From: JACCVL01 sp963704295
GTDB lineage: Bacteria; Actinomycetota; Actinomycetes; Propionibacteriales; Nocardioidaceae
NCBI GenBank assembly: GCA_963704295.1
Contig: OY969884.1
Span: 558,001-622,000, forward strand
Length of the DNA: 64,000 nucleotides
Reading direction: 5' to 3'
Positions 8,951-17,533 of this stretch are shown here, in pieces. The notes under the pieces were generated by a model. That model made no database searches, was not told where the DNA came from, and saw only the letters and a program-made list of their open reading frames with translations. The position numbers and the translations under genes are program-made. How positions within the stretch are numbered: the first letter of the stretch is position 1; each line of letters starts with the position of its first letter.

Positions 8951-9985
8951 TCAGTCGGCCAGCTTGAACAGCCGGGTGCCCAGGTCGCACGCCACGTTGC
9001 CGATCACGCAGGTCGTACCGGCGTCCCCGAGCGAGGAGTAGCCGGTGTACCGGATCTGCAGGTAGTTCTGCGGAGTGGGGACCGGGACGACCAGCTGGCT
9101 GAAGCAGGCTCCCTGGCCGCTCTTGTTCTGGAACTTCCAGCCGCACATCTTCACCGACAAGAAGCCCATGATCCGGAACTGCGAGTTCTGCCCGTTCCCG
9201 GTCAGCTGGTCATAGACCGGGATGACGATCTCCTTGTTCATCAGCCAGTTCATCTCGGTCTCCAGCGCCCCGGGGTTCGGCGCACCCGGGTTGCCCGGGA
9301 TGTAGACCGGCGGGGTGTTGGAGACCGGGCCGTTGTAGCCGTTGAGGATCCAGTCGGCGATCTCCCCGGTCGAGTTCGCCCCGCCGTTGAAGTCCATCAC
9401 CCCCCAGTTGCCGGACGCGCTGCCACAGCCGAAGTTGACGTTGTCCAGCCGGATCGTGTGGTTGATCGTCGGCGCCGCGATCGCCTGCAGGGCGACCCCC
9501 TTGCAGACCGCGAACGGCCGCAGGCCGACGACGGTCGCAGCCGGGGTCACCACCGCCTTGGCGGTCTGCGCCAGATCCACGCCGTCCTTGCCCAGGATCC
9601 CGCCGAAGAATGTGGGCGAGTCCTGGGTGGTGCCCACATCGACGATGAGCATCGTCCCGCTGGCGTTGCAGCTGATGCCGAAGCTGCTCAGCGTCGCGTC
9701 CGTGGCGGTGCGGTTCTTGCTGACGTAGTCCGCGGCGATCGCCTGTCCCTGCGCCTGATAGGTGGCGACCAGCTGGGCACAGGACGCGGTCGGAGCCCCC
9801 TCGAGCGCGATCTTCTGCGCGACGGCGAGCGCGGCGGCGTCGGCCCCGTTCTGCAGGCCACGCTCGTGTACGTACGCCAGGCCGTAGTCGGTGACAAAGG
9901 CCAGCGTGCCGATCAGGACGGTGGTGAGGATCGCGATGAAGGCGGCGGCGGCCCCGTGCTCCTGCCCGCGGCGCCGGGCGCGCAT
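8951..9985 (-). CDS. TadG-like Flp pilus assembly protein
   Basis: 344 residues. A TadE/G-type N-terminus has one membrane helix (about residues 10-35, AFIAILTTVLIGTLAFV) followed by the family signature DYGLAYVHERGLQNGADAAALA. The rest is an extracytoplasmic domain with several cysteines (VCKG, GCGS, MCGW, ACFS, TTCV, ACDL). The start was placed at 9985, where the ATG overlaps the TadE stop as TGATG; a start at 10000 is also in frame. Proteins of this type are minor pseudopilins or assembly factors of tight-adherence pili. No tadABC, cpaF or flp gene is in the window, so these two genes may serve a remote locus. Confidence 0.8.
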   Translation of the reverse strand: MRARRRGQEHGAAAAFIAILTTVLIGTLAFVTDYGLAYVHERGLQNGADAAALAVAQKIALEGAPTASCAQLVATYQAQGQAIAADYVSKNRTATDATLSSFGISCNASGTMLIVDVGTTQDSPTFFGGILGKDGVDLAQTAKAVVTPAATVVGLRPFAVCKGVALQAIAAPTINHTIRLDNVNFGCGSASGNWGVMDFNGGANSTGEIADWILNGYNGPVSNTPPVYIPGNPGAPNPGALETEMNWLMNKEIVIPVYDQLTGNGQNSQFRIMGFLSVKMCGWKFQNKSGQGACFSQLVVPVPTPQNYLQIRYTGYSSLGDAGTTCVIGNVACDLGTRLFKLAD

Positions 9986-10524
9986 CAGTGGTACTCGCAT
10001 CGGAACTCCCCGGTTGCCTTGAGGGTCAGGGGTGCACCGGGGAGACCGGGGATGCTGATGGAACGACCAAGGAGCTCGGTGGTGACCCGTACCCGCTGCT
10101 CGGTGGCCGCCGAGACGGCGGCATTGGTACACGGTGACGTGCTGACCCCCGGGGTTCCGGCACCGGCGGAGGCGGAGCACACCAGGCTGGCGGCACCGGC
10201 CGCCGACAGCCGCTCGACCTTCACGGCGACCTGGGTCTCCGAGACGCCGAGGGTGACCGCGTTCTTCCGCGCCGTGCTGACGACTTCGCCGCAGGTGTGC
10301 GTGCCGACGAGGTTGACGGCGCCGACGCGAGCACCCTCGCGGGCGCCATTGGCGAGGGACGCCTTCTGCGACATCGCCAGCCCGAACTGGATGATCCCGA
10401 AGACCAACATGATCAAAATAGGGACGATCAGGGCGAACTCGACCGCGGAGGCGCCGGCGTCTGTCCTCGCACCGTGACCCCTGCGAGACAGCGCGGATCG
10501 ACGCACGCTGCGCCCAACCTGCAT
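9985..10524 (-). CDS. TadE-family pseudopilin-like protein
   Basis: 179 residues. A short basic leader is followed by the TadE-like motif GASAVEFALIVPILIMLVFG (about residues 24-43), with the Glu five residues into the motif as in type IV pseudopilins, then a secreted domain. It is the first gene of a two-gene unit with the TadG-like gene, the stop and start overlapping. The likely role is membrane/cell-surface assembly of Flp-type pili or surface secretion, inferred from the family. The divergent neighbour is a flavodoxin-like gene, and 137 bp separate the two starts. Confidence 0.82.
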   Translation of the reverse strand: MQVGRSVRRSALSRRGHGARTDAGASAVEFALIVPILIMLVFGIIQFGLAMSQKASLANGAREGARVGAVNLVGTHTCGEVVSTARKNAVTLGVSETQVAVKVERLSAAGAASLVCSASAGAGTPGVSTSPCTNAAVSAATEQRVRVTTELLGRSISIPGLPGAPLTLKATGEFRCEYH

Positions 10525-10661
10525 GACTGGCCTCCGCCCACGAATGTCCGGGTCTGAGTGTCACCGGCTGGAGGTCGCGGGCAGTAGCAGATGAGTGCTG
10601 AATCAGCCGATCGGACGCGGGTTCCACCCCGTCGGACGGTGTGCACGGGCACCATGGGGAG

Positions 10662-11390
10662 ATGACTGCCTCGCCCACGCCTACCGACCTCGACTTCAGC
10701 GGCCTGCGGGCCATGTTCATCAACTGCACGCTGAAACGATCGCCCGAGCCGTCCCATACCGAGGGACTGGTCGCCGCCTGCGCCGCGGTCATGACCGAGC
10801 ACGGCGTGCAGGTGGAGCAGCTGCGGGCGGTGGATCACGACATCGCGACCGGCGTGTACCCGGACATGACCGAGCACGGCTGGGCGAGCGACGAGTGGCC
10901 TCGGCTGTGGCCCCGGGTCGAGGCGGCGCACATCCTGGTGATCGCCGGACCGATCTGGCTCGGCGACAACTCCAGCGTGACCAAGCGCGTCATCGAGCGG
11001 CTGTACGCGCAGTCCAGCCAGCAGAACGAGCGCGGTCAGTCCTCGTTCTACGGCCGGGTGGGCGGCGCGCTGATCACCGGCAACGAGGACGGCATCAAGC
11101 ACTGCTCCAGCAACATCCTCTACAGCCTGCAGCACATCGGGTACACAATCCCGCCGCAGGCCGACGCGGGCTGGATCGGCGAGGCCGGGCCGGGTCCGTC
11201 GTACCTGGACGAGGGGTCCGGCGGGCCGGAGAACGACTTCACGAACCGCAACGCCACCTTCATGACCTGGAACCTGATGCACCTGGCCCGGATGCTGCGG
11301 GACGCTGGCGGGATCCCGGCGTACGGCAACCAGCGGCCGGCTTGGGACCAGGGCGAGCGGTTCGGCTGGCACAGCCCCGCCCACCTCTGA
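10662..11390 (+). CDS. Flavodoxin-like NAD(P)H-dependent oxidoreductase
   Basis: 242 residues from the ATG at 10662, which has GGGGAG just upstream. The fold is flavodoxin-like: an N-terminal beta strand and FMN loop (MFINCTLKRSPEPSHT), a central segment AHILVIAGPIWLGDNSSVTKRVIERL, and GGALITGNEDG. It is probably a FMN-dependent reductase of the NADPH-dependent FMN reductase family; the electron acceptor is unknown. It stands alone, divergent from tadE and convergent with the RDD gene. Confidence 0.8.
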   Translation: MTASPTPTDLDFSGLRAMFINCTLKRSPEPSHTEGLVAACAAVMTEHGVQVEQLRAVDHDIATGVYPDMTEHGWASDEWPRLWPRVEAAHILVIAGPIWLGDNSSVTKRVIERLYAQSSQQNERGQSSFYGRVGGALITGNEDGIKHCSSNILYSLQHIGYTIPPQADAGWIGEAGPGPSYLDEGSGGPENDFTNRNATFMTWNLMHLARMLRDAGGIPAYGNQRPAWDQGERFGWHSPAHL

Positions 11391-11506
11391 GGGCCGGTCG
11401 CCGGTCTGCTGGGCGCGTTGCTCGCCGGACCGTACGGAGAGCAGCTCGCCCCCACTGCCCGAGGGTTGTGCACGCTGCCCGAGAGTCACAAGCCTCCGGA
11501 GGTGCC

Positions 11507-11532
11507 GCTTTCACGGGGTACCCCGTGAAAGC
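11507..11532. terminator. Perfect 26-bp palindrome between convergent genes
   Basis: The arms GCTTTCACGGGG and CCCCGTGAAAGC flank a TA centre with no mismatch. It sits between the stops of the flavodoxin-like gene and the RDD gene, where a bidirectional terminator would be expected. There is no T-tract, which is common for actinobacterial terminators. A protein-binding site is the alternative. Confidence 0.55.
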
Positions 11533-11551
11533 AGCCGCAGCTGCCCGGCGG

Positions 11552-11980
11552 TCAGGCGCGGACGACGACCGTCCCAGCCACCTTGTCGTGCACGCCGCGC
11601 AGGTCCCGGTCCATCAGCAGCGGCGGGATCGCGAGGCACAGCAGCAGCGCCCGTACGGCAGCTCGCGGCAACCCCACCGGACCGCCCGAGGGGCCCACCA
11701 CCCGGATCCGGGCCACCCGGTGCCCGATCGACGTGCCGAGCAGCCCGACCAGCAGGGTCTGCTCGAGGTACAGGACGAGCAGCGGCGCCGCCCGAACCCA
11801 TCCGTCCCCGGTCCACACCTCGCTGCCCACGAAGGCGGCCACCACGAGCAGGCTTACCACCCAGTCGATGCACAGTCCGAGCAGCCGCGAGGCCAGCCGG
11901 GCGGCCGAGCCGGGGCCGGCCGCCGGTAGCCCCAGGGTCGCACCGGCGTAGTCGTCGCCGGCCGCCGCCCCGCTGCTCAC
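11552..11980 (-). CDS. RDD-family membrane protein
   Basis: 142 residues from the GTG at 11980. The RDD-type signature is RLASRLLGLCIDWVV, followed by transmembrane segments (about 38-58, 68-88 and 105-125) and TSIGHRVARIRVVGPSG with the C-terminal DRDLRGVHDKVAGTVVV. Function is unknown; RDD proteins are possible transporters. It lies directly upstream of and divergent from glnA1, as Rv2219A does in mycobacteria. TAGCCT 7 nt before the GTG suggests a leaderless transcript. Confidence 0.85.
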   Translation of the reverse strand: MSSGAAAGDDYAGATLGLPAAGPGSAARLASRLLGLCIDWVVSLLVVAAFVGSEVWTGDGWVRAAPLLVLYLEQTLLVGLLGTSIGHRVARIRVVGPSGGPVGLPRAAVRALLLCLAIPPLLMDRDLRGVHDKVAGTVVVRA

Positions 11981-11993
11981 GACGGCGAGGCTA
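11981..11993 (-). promoter_or_regulatory. Predicted -10 box of a leaderless RDD-gene transcript
   Basis: On the minus strand TAGCCT (11988-11993) stands 7 nt before the GTG start at 11980. Confidence 0.5.
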
Positions 11994-12138
11994 GCCGGTG
12001 GCGCTCGGGCACCGTAACGTCGTCGAAACACGAGGGTGACCGACGGGAAACCGGCGCTGCCTACCGTCGTGCCCGAGCGCAACCCGACACCGCAGACCCG
12101 CACCCGCTGGCCGCGCGCCGGCCCGCCGAGGAGGACGC

Positions 12139-13563
12139 ATGTTCGAGAACGCCGACGCGCTGCTCAAGTACGTCAAGGACGAAGGGGTCGAGTTCATCGA
12201 CATCCGGTTCTGCGACCTCCCGGGCGTGATGCAGCACTTCACCGTGCCGGAGTCGGCGTTCGGCCCCGAGGTGTTCGAGGACGGGCTGATGTTCGACGGG
12301 TCGTCGATCCGCGGGTTCCAGGCCATTCACGAGTCCGACATGGCGCTGTTCCCGGATCCGAGCAGTGCGTACCTCGACCCGTTCCGGGTGGCCAAGACGC
12401 TCATCGTCAACTTCTTCATCCACGACCCGCTCACCGGTGAGGCGTACTCGCGCGACCCGCGCAACATCGCCCGCAAGGCCGAGGCGTACCTGCGCAGCAG
12501 CGGTGTCGGGGACACGGCGTTCTTCGCGCCGGAGGCGGAGTTCTACGTCTTCGACAAGGTGCGGTTCGCGACCAAGGCAGAGGCCGGGTACTACCACATC
12601 GACTCGGTCGCGGGGGCGTGGAACACCGGCACCGAGGAGGAGGCGGGCAACCGCGGGTACAAGGTCCGCTACAAGGGCGGGTACTTCCCGGTGCCCCCGA
12701 CCGACCACTACGCCGACCTCCGCGACCAGATCGTCAAGACGCTGGAGGCGTCCGGTCTGCAGGTGGAGCGCGCACACCACGAGGTCGGCACCGCCGGCCA
12801 GGCCGAGGTGAACTTCCGCTTCGACACGCTGCTCGCCAGCGCCGACAACACAATGAAGTTCAAGTACATCGTCAAGAACGTCGCCTGGGCCGCCGGCAAG
12901 ACCGCCACGTTCATGCCGAAGCCGATCTTCGGGGACAACGGGTCGGGCATGCACTGCCACCAGTCGATCTGGAACGAGGGCGAGCCGCTGTTCTACGACG
13001 AGACCGGGTACGCGGGACTGAGCGACACCGCCCGGCACTACATCGGCGGCATCCTGGCGCACGCGCCCAGCCTGCTGGCCTTCACCAACCCCACGGTGAA
13101 CTCGTACCACCGGCTGGTGCCCGGCTTCGAGGCGCCGGTCAGCCTGGTCTACAGCCAGCGCAACCGGTCCGCCTGCGTGCGGATCCCGATCACGGGTGCG
13201 AACCCGAAGGCGAAGCGGATCGAGTTCCGCTGCCCGGACCCGAGCAGCAACCCGTACCTCGCGTTCGCCGCGATGTTGCTCGCCGGTCTGGACGGAGTCC
13301 GGAACAAGATCGAGCCGCCCACGCCCATCGACAAGGACCTGTACGAGCTGCCGCCGGACGAGCTCGCTGAGGTCTCGACCGTCCCCGCCTCGCTGCCCGC
13401 CGTGATGGACGCCCTCGAGGCCGACCACGAGTTCCTGCTCGCCGGGGACGTGTTCACCTCGGACCTGATCGAGACCTGGATCGACTTCAAGCGGACCCAC
13501 GAGATCGACCCGATCCGGCTGCGCCCACACCCGCACGAGTTCGAGCTCTACTACGACATCTGA
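12139..13563 (+). CDS. glnA: Glutamine synthetase type I (GlnA1, adenylylatable)
   Basis: Makes glutamine from glutamate, ammonia and ATP in the cytosol as a dodecamer. 474 residues, full length for the class. Visible motifs are the N-terminal FDGSSIRGF loop, the ATP/metal region MPKPIFGDNGSGMHCHQS, NRSACVRIP, and the adenylylation site Tyr402 in KDLYELPPDE. A good AGGAGG lies just before the ATG. The adenylyltransferase glnE is in the window, so activity is probably set by adenylylation at Tyr402. In mycobacteria glnA1 directly faces glnE; here 16.3 kb separate their ends. Confidence 0.97.
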   Translation: MFENADALLKYVKDEGVEFIDIRFCDLPGVMQHFTVPESAFGPEVFEDGLMFDGSSIRGFQAIHESDMALFPDPSSAYLDPFRVAKTLIVNFFIHDPLTGEAYSRDPRNIARKAEAYLRSSGVGDTAFFAPEAEFYVFDKVRFATKAEAGYYHIDSVAGAWNTGTEEEAGNRGYKVRYKGGYFPVPPTDHYADLRDQIVKTLEASGLQVERAHHEVGTAGQAEVNFRFDTLLASADNTMKFKYIVKNVAWAAGKTATFMPKPIFGDNGSGMHCHQSIWNEGEPLFYDETGYAGLSDTARHYIGGILAHAPSLLAFTNPTVNSYHRLVPGFEAPVSLVYSQRNRSACVRIPITGANPKAKRIEFRCPDPSSNPYLAFAAMLLAGLDGVRNKIEPPTPIDKDLYELPPDELAEVSTVPASLPAVMDALEADHEFLLAGDVFTSDLIETWIDFKRTHEIDPIRLRPHPHEFELYYDI

Positions 13564-13673
13564 TTCCGAGGACTCGCTGACCTTCGGACCTCGGCCGAGC
13601 CGATGACCTTCATCGTCGACGGCGCAGGGACGCGCTCGCCTGCCGACTCACATCAGCAGTTGCCCGGGCTCGG

Positions 13674-13686
13674 TAGCGTTCACCTC
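13674..13686 (+). promoter_or_regulatory. Predicted -10 box of a leaderless VOC-gene transcript
   Basis: TAGCGT at 13674-13679 lies 7 nt before the ATG at 13687. Confidence 0.45.
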
Positions 13687-14124
13687 ATGCCCATCAGACT
13701 CGAGAACGTCGGCATCGCCGTCCGCGACCTCGAAGCGACGATCGACTTCTTCACCGACCTCGGGCTGACCGTCCTCGGCCGCGACACGGTCAGCGGCGAG
13801 TGGACCGACACGGCCGTCGGCCTCGACGGCAATCACGCCCGCATCGCCATGCTCAAGACGCCCGACGGCGACGGTCGCCTCGAGCTCTTCGAGTACATCC
13901 ACCCCGAAGCGATCGAGACGAAGCCAACCCTGCCTAACGAGATCGGTATGCACCGCGTCGCCTTCTCGGTCGACGACATCGAAGAGGCTCTCGAGATCGC
14001 CGCTAGACACGGCTGCCACCCGCTGCGCGGCGTGGCGACCTACGAGGACGTCTACAAGCTCGCCTACGTCCGCGGCCCCAGCGGCATCATCGTGATGCTT
14101 GCCGAGGAACTGAAGAAGAGCTGA
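13687..14124 (+). CDS. VOC-family (glyoxalase/epimerase-like) protein
   Basis: 145 residues with two beta-alpha-beta-beta-beta repeats of the vicinal oxygen chelate fold: IRLENVGIAVRDLEATIDFF at the start and MHRVAFSVDDIEEALEIAARHG in the second half, ending YVRGPSGIIVMLAEEL. Likely metal ligands are the His in NHARIAM or MHRVAF and the Glu in LELFE or MLAEE. The reaction cannot be assigned: epimerase, dioxygenase and resistance proteins all use this fold. The start at 13687 is preferred over the longer frame from 13603 because of alignment and TAGCGT 7 nt upstream. It is the first of four VOC genes in 5.5 kb. Confidence 0.8.
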   Translation: MPIRLENVGIAVRDLEATIDFFTDLGLTVLGRDTVSGEWTDTAVGLDGNHARIAMLKTPDGDGRLELFEYIHPEAIETKPTLPNEIGMHRVAFSVDDIEEALEIAARHGCHPLRGVATYEDVYKLAYVRGPSGIIVMLAEELKKS

Positions 14125-14316
14125 CCGCGGGCGATGAGCCCGCGGACGCACTGCCGGGATGAGCGGCGCTTCTCAAGCCGACCTCGATCGGGAGCCGGCT
14201 CCTGCGAGGTGGTGTCAGTACCCCTGGGACCCTCCGCAGGGCCGCTCAAGCCTCAGCGCGTTGGCGTTTGGTGGCGAGGTAGACCGTTGACTGCTCGAGC
14301 TGCACTGGACACGGCG

Positions 14317-15420
14317 TCATGCCATCTCGATGGCCGGGCTCAACGGTCGGTCGAGCAGGGTGGCGAGTCTGGCGACCTCCTGCTCCAGGGCCTTCCGTGG
14401 CGGTTTCCCCTGCTCCCCGAACCAGCTCGCCTTGACGTCACCGCCCTTGACCGACCACGTGCCGCTCACGACGCCGCCGGCGACCACGAGGTTCGCCTTG
14501 CGTGTGACCAGCGCACGGCGTGACGGCGGCACGATGTGCGCGTCCCGGGTGCTCGGGCCGATGACCCACTGGTCGTGTCCCGGCAGCAGTCGCACGGCAT
14601 CGGTGGGTCGCGCCGCCACCAGTTCGTCGACGTCTTCACCGAGGACGTAGGCGGCCGTCCCCTCGACGTCGACGGCTTCCAGCCGGTCCTCCAGAGTCGT
14701 GAGCCAGGAGTCCAGGCGCTTGCGGCTGACACTCAGCCCTTCGCCGAGCCAGTAGTGGATGTGACCGGCGGTCGCCGGCCCGTAGGCGCGGACATACGAC
14801 GTGATCGCGTGCGGCCCCGCCTGGTCGAAGTCCCAGACCCCAGCCCAGCGCGGGTTGTCGTCGAGCCGTTGGAACGTGTGCTTCCCGTCCCGCGGTGGCC
14901 CGAAGCTCATGTCGCCCTGCCAGGTGAGCGGCTTGACCAGCGTGCCGGCACCGTCGTCGAAGACGGGGCGCAGGTGCCGGTACGCCGCCCTTCGTGTCAC
15001 CGCCGCACCTAGCTCCCCCACGGTCATCGGCCCCCCGGTGAGCGCCTCCCGAACCGTCTCGCGGAACGCCGGCCAGTCCGTGGGCCTCAGCTCGTAGTAA
15101 TCCTGCCAACTGCGCCGCTCCCACTGGCGACCAGAGGCCCGCAGCGCAAGGTAGGCGCCGCCGTCCTCGGGTGAGAGGTAGTGCGTCGCACCCCGGAAGG
15201 CGAACGACTTGATGATCCGCCCCTCCCCGAGCGCGCGGGCCACCTCCCCGCGGCGCGACCGCGTACGTCGCATCCGGACGGCAAGTTCGGCCAAACCCTC
15301 GTCCATCGCCGGGACCGCGCCGAGTCGCCCCACCACGCCCGCGACGGACTCCTTCCCGACCGGTTCGAGCAGGTGCCGCCGCATCCGCCACGCGAGGGCC
15401 TGCGACCACGTGATCGACAC
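14317..15420 (-). CDS. Winged-helix (HTH_42, AlkZ/YcaQ-like) DNA-binding protein
   Basis: 367 residues. The whole length looks like the HTH_42 (DUF1006) family, which includes the DNA glycosylases AlkZ and YcaQ that unhook crosslinks and alkylated bases. Recognisable stretches are RIIKSFAFRGATHYLSPEDGGAYLALR, an internal winged-helix part (MTVGELGAAVTRRAAYRHLRP) and LLPGHDQWVIGPSTRDAHIVPPSRRALV near the C-terminus. The catalytic QxQ/QxD motif of AlkZ was not clearly found, so glycosylase activity is inference. It lies among VOC and DinB genes, a setting that would fit detoxification or DNA protection. Confidence 0.75.
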   Translation of the reverse strand: MSITWSQALAWRMRRHLLEPVGKESVAGVVGRLGAVPAMDEGLAELAVRMRRTRSRRGEVARALGEGRIIKSFAFRGATHYLSPEDGGAYLALRASGRQWERRSWQDYYELRPTDWPAFRETVREALTGGPMTVGELGAAVTRRAAYRHLRPVFDDGAGTLVKPLTWQGDMSFGPPRDGKHTFQRLDDNPRWAGVWDFDQAGPHAITSYVRAYGPATAGHIHYWLGEGLSVSRKRLDSWLTTLEDRLEAVDVEGTAAYVLGEDVDELVAARPTDAVRLLPGHDQWVIGPSTRDAHIVPPSRRALVTRKANLVVAGGVVSGTWSVKGGDVKASWFGEQGKPPRKALEQEVARLATLLDRPLSPAIEMA

Positions 15421-15698
15421 GCTCGAAGGCTAACCGCGGACCCGAACGATCCGCGGCCGCTATCGGCCGCCCGGCCCGGGCAATGAAAGAGGACGGAAGA
15501 CAACGAGAGACAACGAGAACTACGACATTTAGTTCAGGGGTCTCGACCCCAGCCAGTAGTCGCCATGAACGGCAGCTGACCTCATCAGTGAGGTTGACGC
15601 CGTTCGGTGCGTGGTTGTCGCGCAGGTTCGATCTGTGGATCTGTCTCTCCGGCCCGGCCGCCAAACGTTGCCGCGATTGCAGCGTTAGTGTCGTGGAC
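15421..15698. other. Intergenic stretch of lower GC, no gene seen
   Basis: 278 bp between the HTH_42 gene and the next VOC gene, visibly poorer in G/C than its surroundings (for example 15483-15545). No convincing reading frame, RNA gene or repeat was found. It may carry the divergent promoters and could mark a past insertion. Confidence 0.4.
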
Positions 15699-16064
15699 GT
15701 GTCTGAGCAGAAGGACTTGCGGATCGCTGGCATCTCATTGGATTGCCCGGATCCGGCGCGGCTGGCCGCCTTCTACGGAGAGGTACTCGGCGGACGGGCG
15801 CTATGGACGAATGCCGATAGCGCGGGTGTCGAAACGAGCGGTGTCGTCCTCATCGCCCAGCGAGTGTCGGACTACGTCCCGCCGACGTGGCCCGGCACCT
15901 CGGTGGTCCATCTGGACCTCGCGGCGGGATCAGATCTTGAGAGTTCGGTCGCGTTTGCGGTGGCATCGGGGGCGAAGAAGACTGCCCACCAACCAGATCC
16001 GAGATGGTACGTACTCCTCGATCCGGCAGGTCATCCGTTCTGCATCACCACCAAGACACCTTAG
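15699..16064 (+). CDS. VOC-family protein (glyoxalase-like)
   Basis: 121 residues from the GTG at 15699. It is a Glyoxalase_6-like single-chain VOC protein: LDCPDPARLAAFYGEVLGG at the start, SVVHLDLAAG in the middle and LLDPAGHPFCI at the end. The same three blocks recur in the genes at 17534 and 18766, so they are paralogues. Function is unknown; small proteins of this kind often bind or modify small toxic molecules. Codon usage is less GC-biased than in neighbouring genes. Confidence 0.75.
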   Translation: MSEQKDLRIAGISLDCPDPARLAAFYGEVLGGRALWTNADSAGVETSGVVLIAQRVSDYVPPTWPGTSVVHLDLAAGSDLESSVAFAVASGAKKTAHQPDPRWYVLLDPAGHPFCITTKTP

Positions 16065-16225
16065 GCCCGACGAACCTGGATTGCCGTGATGGGTGTGCGT
16101 CCGTGCCCGATGAGGCATCCGCTAACGGTTGTTGACCGACCGGGATGATCGGGGCCGTGCCGCACAGGCTCACCCCTCGATCCAACTCGCGTAGCGTCCG
16201 AGTTCAATGATCGGTTGGGGACTGA

Positions 16226-16465
16226 GATGCGCGCGTAGATCCTCGAACTCTCGATGACGCGGCCGCGGAGGAGGCGTTCACCGGCGTCGCGACGGTGGAT
16301 GTCGGCGATCACCGTGTCCTGGAGCGTTCCCAAGGCTTCATTCATCGTGCACTCCGCGTGCCGATAACGACCCAGACGCAGAACGCGATCGCCTGCGGGA
16401 GCAAGGCGTTCACTGCCTTCGCGGTGATGCGGCTCATCGAGGACGGAGTGCTGCGGCTCGACCCG
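16226..16465 (+). pseudogene. Remnant of a beta-lactamase-family serine hydrolase
   Basis: This frame reads AFTGVATVDVGDHRVLERSQ, then IACGSKAFTAFAVMRLIEDG and VLRLDP, which matches the N-terminal third of class C-like serine hydrolases (usual form S-x-x-K-x-F-T-A-L-A). The catalytic serine position reads Cys, the frame opens just after a TGA at 16223, and the rest of the enzyme (YxN and C-terminal motifs) is missing after 16465. It is a decayed fragment in a stretch (16065-16645) that otherwise holds no gene. Confidence 0.6.
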
Positions 16466-16645
16466 TGCTCATCCTCGAGGGACGCGACGCCGGGCCCTCA
16501 TTTCGATCGACGCACAACCGGAAGGGCCGGATGCTCGTGCGGCAGCCGCGCGCCATTCACGCACGCCGGGAGCAGCACGCCAACAGCGGGCCTGGCAGTT
16601 CACCCATGCGCAACCGAGGCCCGGGTGCTCGAACCGGGCGGTGGG

Positions 16646-17404
16646 TCACTCGCCGGACCGCACCTCGATCGCCTCGAGGTCGCGGACGGCGTAGCGGTGG
16701 TGCTCCCACTCCTCCTCGAGGATCACGTGCAGGCAGGAGAGCGTGGTCTCCGGATACGCCTGATTCCACGGGTTCTGCTTCGTCGCTGCCAGCTCCTCCG
16801 ACGTGACGGTGGCGAGGAAGTCACGCACCATGGCGACGCGGCCGGCCCGCACCTCGAGCACGTCGGCGTACGACGGCGCAACCGTCGTGAAGACCGACAT
16901 GTCGTTGCCGTCGGCCTCGTACTCAGCGTTCGGCTGGCCGATCGGGTGGAAGGGCTGTTCGAGCCCCAGGATCGCCCGGCGCAGCCATACGTCCGTGGCC
17001 ATGACCAGGTGCCGCAGCGTCTGAGCGAACGACCACTCGCCACCGACCGACACGTCGACCGTGGCCGCCGGCGTCGCCGCGACACGGTCCAGCGTGGTCG
17101 CCCAGATGCGCTCGACCGAGGCCCAGGCCGCGCGCAGGCCGTCCGGGTCTGCGGCGCGGCGGTCGGCGCGCCCGGGGAAGCGGCGGTTCAGCTCAGCCTC
17201 GACGAGCGGCGCAACGTCGACCCCGTTGACCCGCAGGAAGCTCTCGCCGTCGAGGAGCCACGGGGCGTCGATGTCGGCCCCCTGCACGTCGACGCCGCGC
17301 ATCACGACGGCGGAGAGGTCCGCCCTGACGAACCGCGCGCCGCGCAGGTTCGCGTCGACGAACTCCGCACCCTCCAGTTCGTCGGCCCCGGTGAATGTGC
17401 GCAT
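16646..17404 (-). CDS. DinB-family protein with N-terminal pentapeptide-like repeats
   Basis: 252 residues from the ATG at 17404, which has a strong AGGAGG upstream. Residues about 5-45 are pentapeptide-like (GAEFVDANLRGARFVRADLS, then GVDVQGADI). The remainder is a DinB/YfiT-type four-helix bundle with WSFAQTLRHLVMATDVWLRR and a late HHRYAVRDLE that may supply metal-binding histidines. DinB proteins are metal-dependent thiol transferases or hydrolases of unknown substrate; mycothiol is a usual partner in actinobacteria. The combination with pentapeptide repeats is known in annotated actinobacterial proteins but not understood. It is divergent from the VOC gene at 17534. Confidence 0.8.
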   Translation of the reverse strand: MRTFTGADELEGAEFVDANLRGARFVRADLSAVVMRGVDVQGADIDAPWLLDGESFLRVNGVDVAPLVEAELNRRFPGRADRRAADPDGLRAAWASVERIWATTLDRVAATPAATVDVSVGGEWSFAQTLRHLVMATDVWLRRAILGLEQPFHPIGQPNAEYEADGNDMSVFTTVAPSYADVLEVRAGRVAMVRDFLATVTSEELAATKQNPWNQAYPETTLSCLHVILEEEWEHHRYAVRDLEAIEVRSGE

Positions 17405-17533
17405 GCAACTCCTCCTCCGAACGAGCTGAGCGATACCGGCTCGGCGGCCGGTGGTTCGCCACGACCGCGCTGACCGCGCGAGCAGGCATGCCGTCATCGT
17501 AGATTCGGTCTGTGACAATCGTGAGGAGGGCAC

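Noticed and set aside
12061..13536. 491-codon minus-strand frame over glnA1
   Set aside because: It is a complete antisense shadow of glutamine synthetase, with the usual Val/Arg/Asp-rich translation.
16466..16645. Possible further exon-like or hydrolase sequence downstream of the pseudogene
   Set aside because: No frame continues the hydrolase and no other similarity was recognised.
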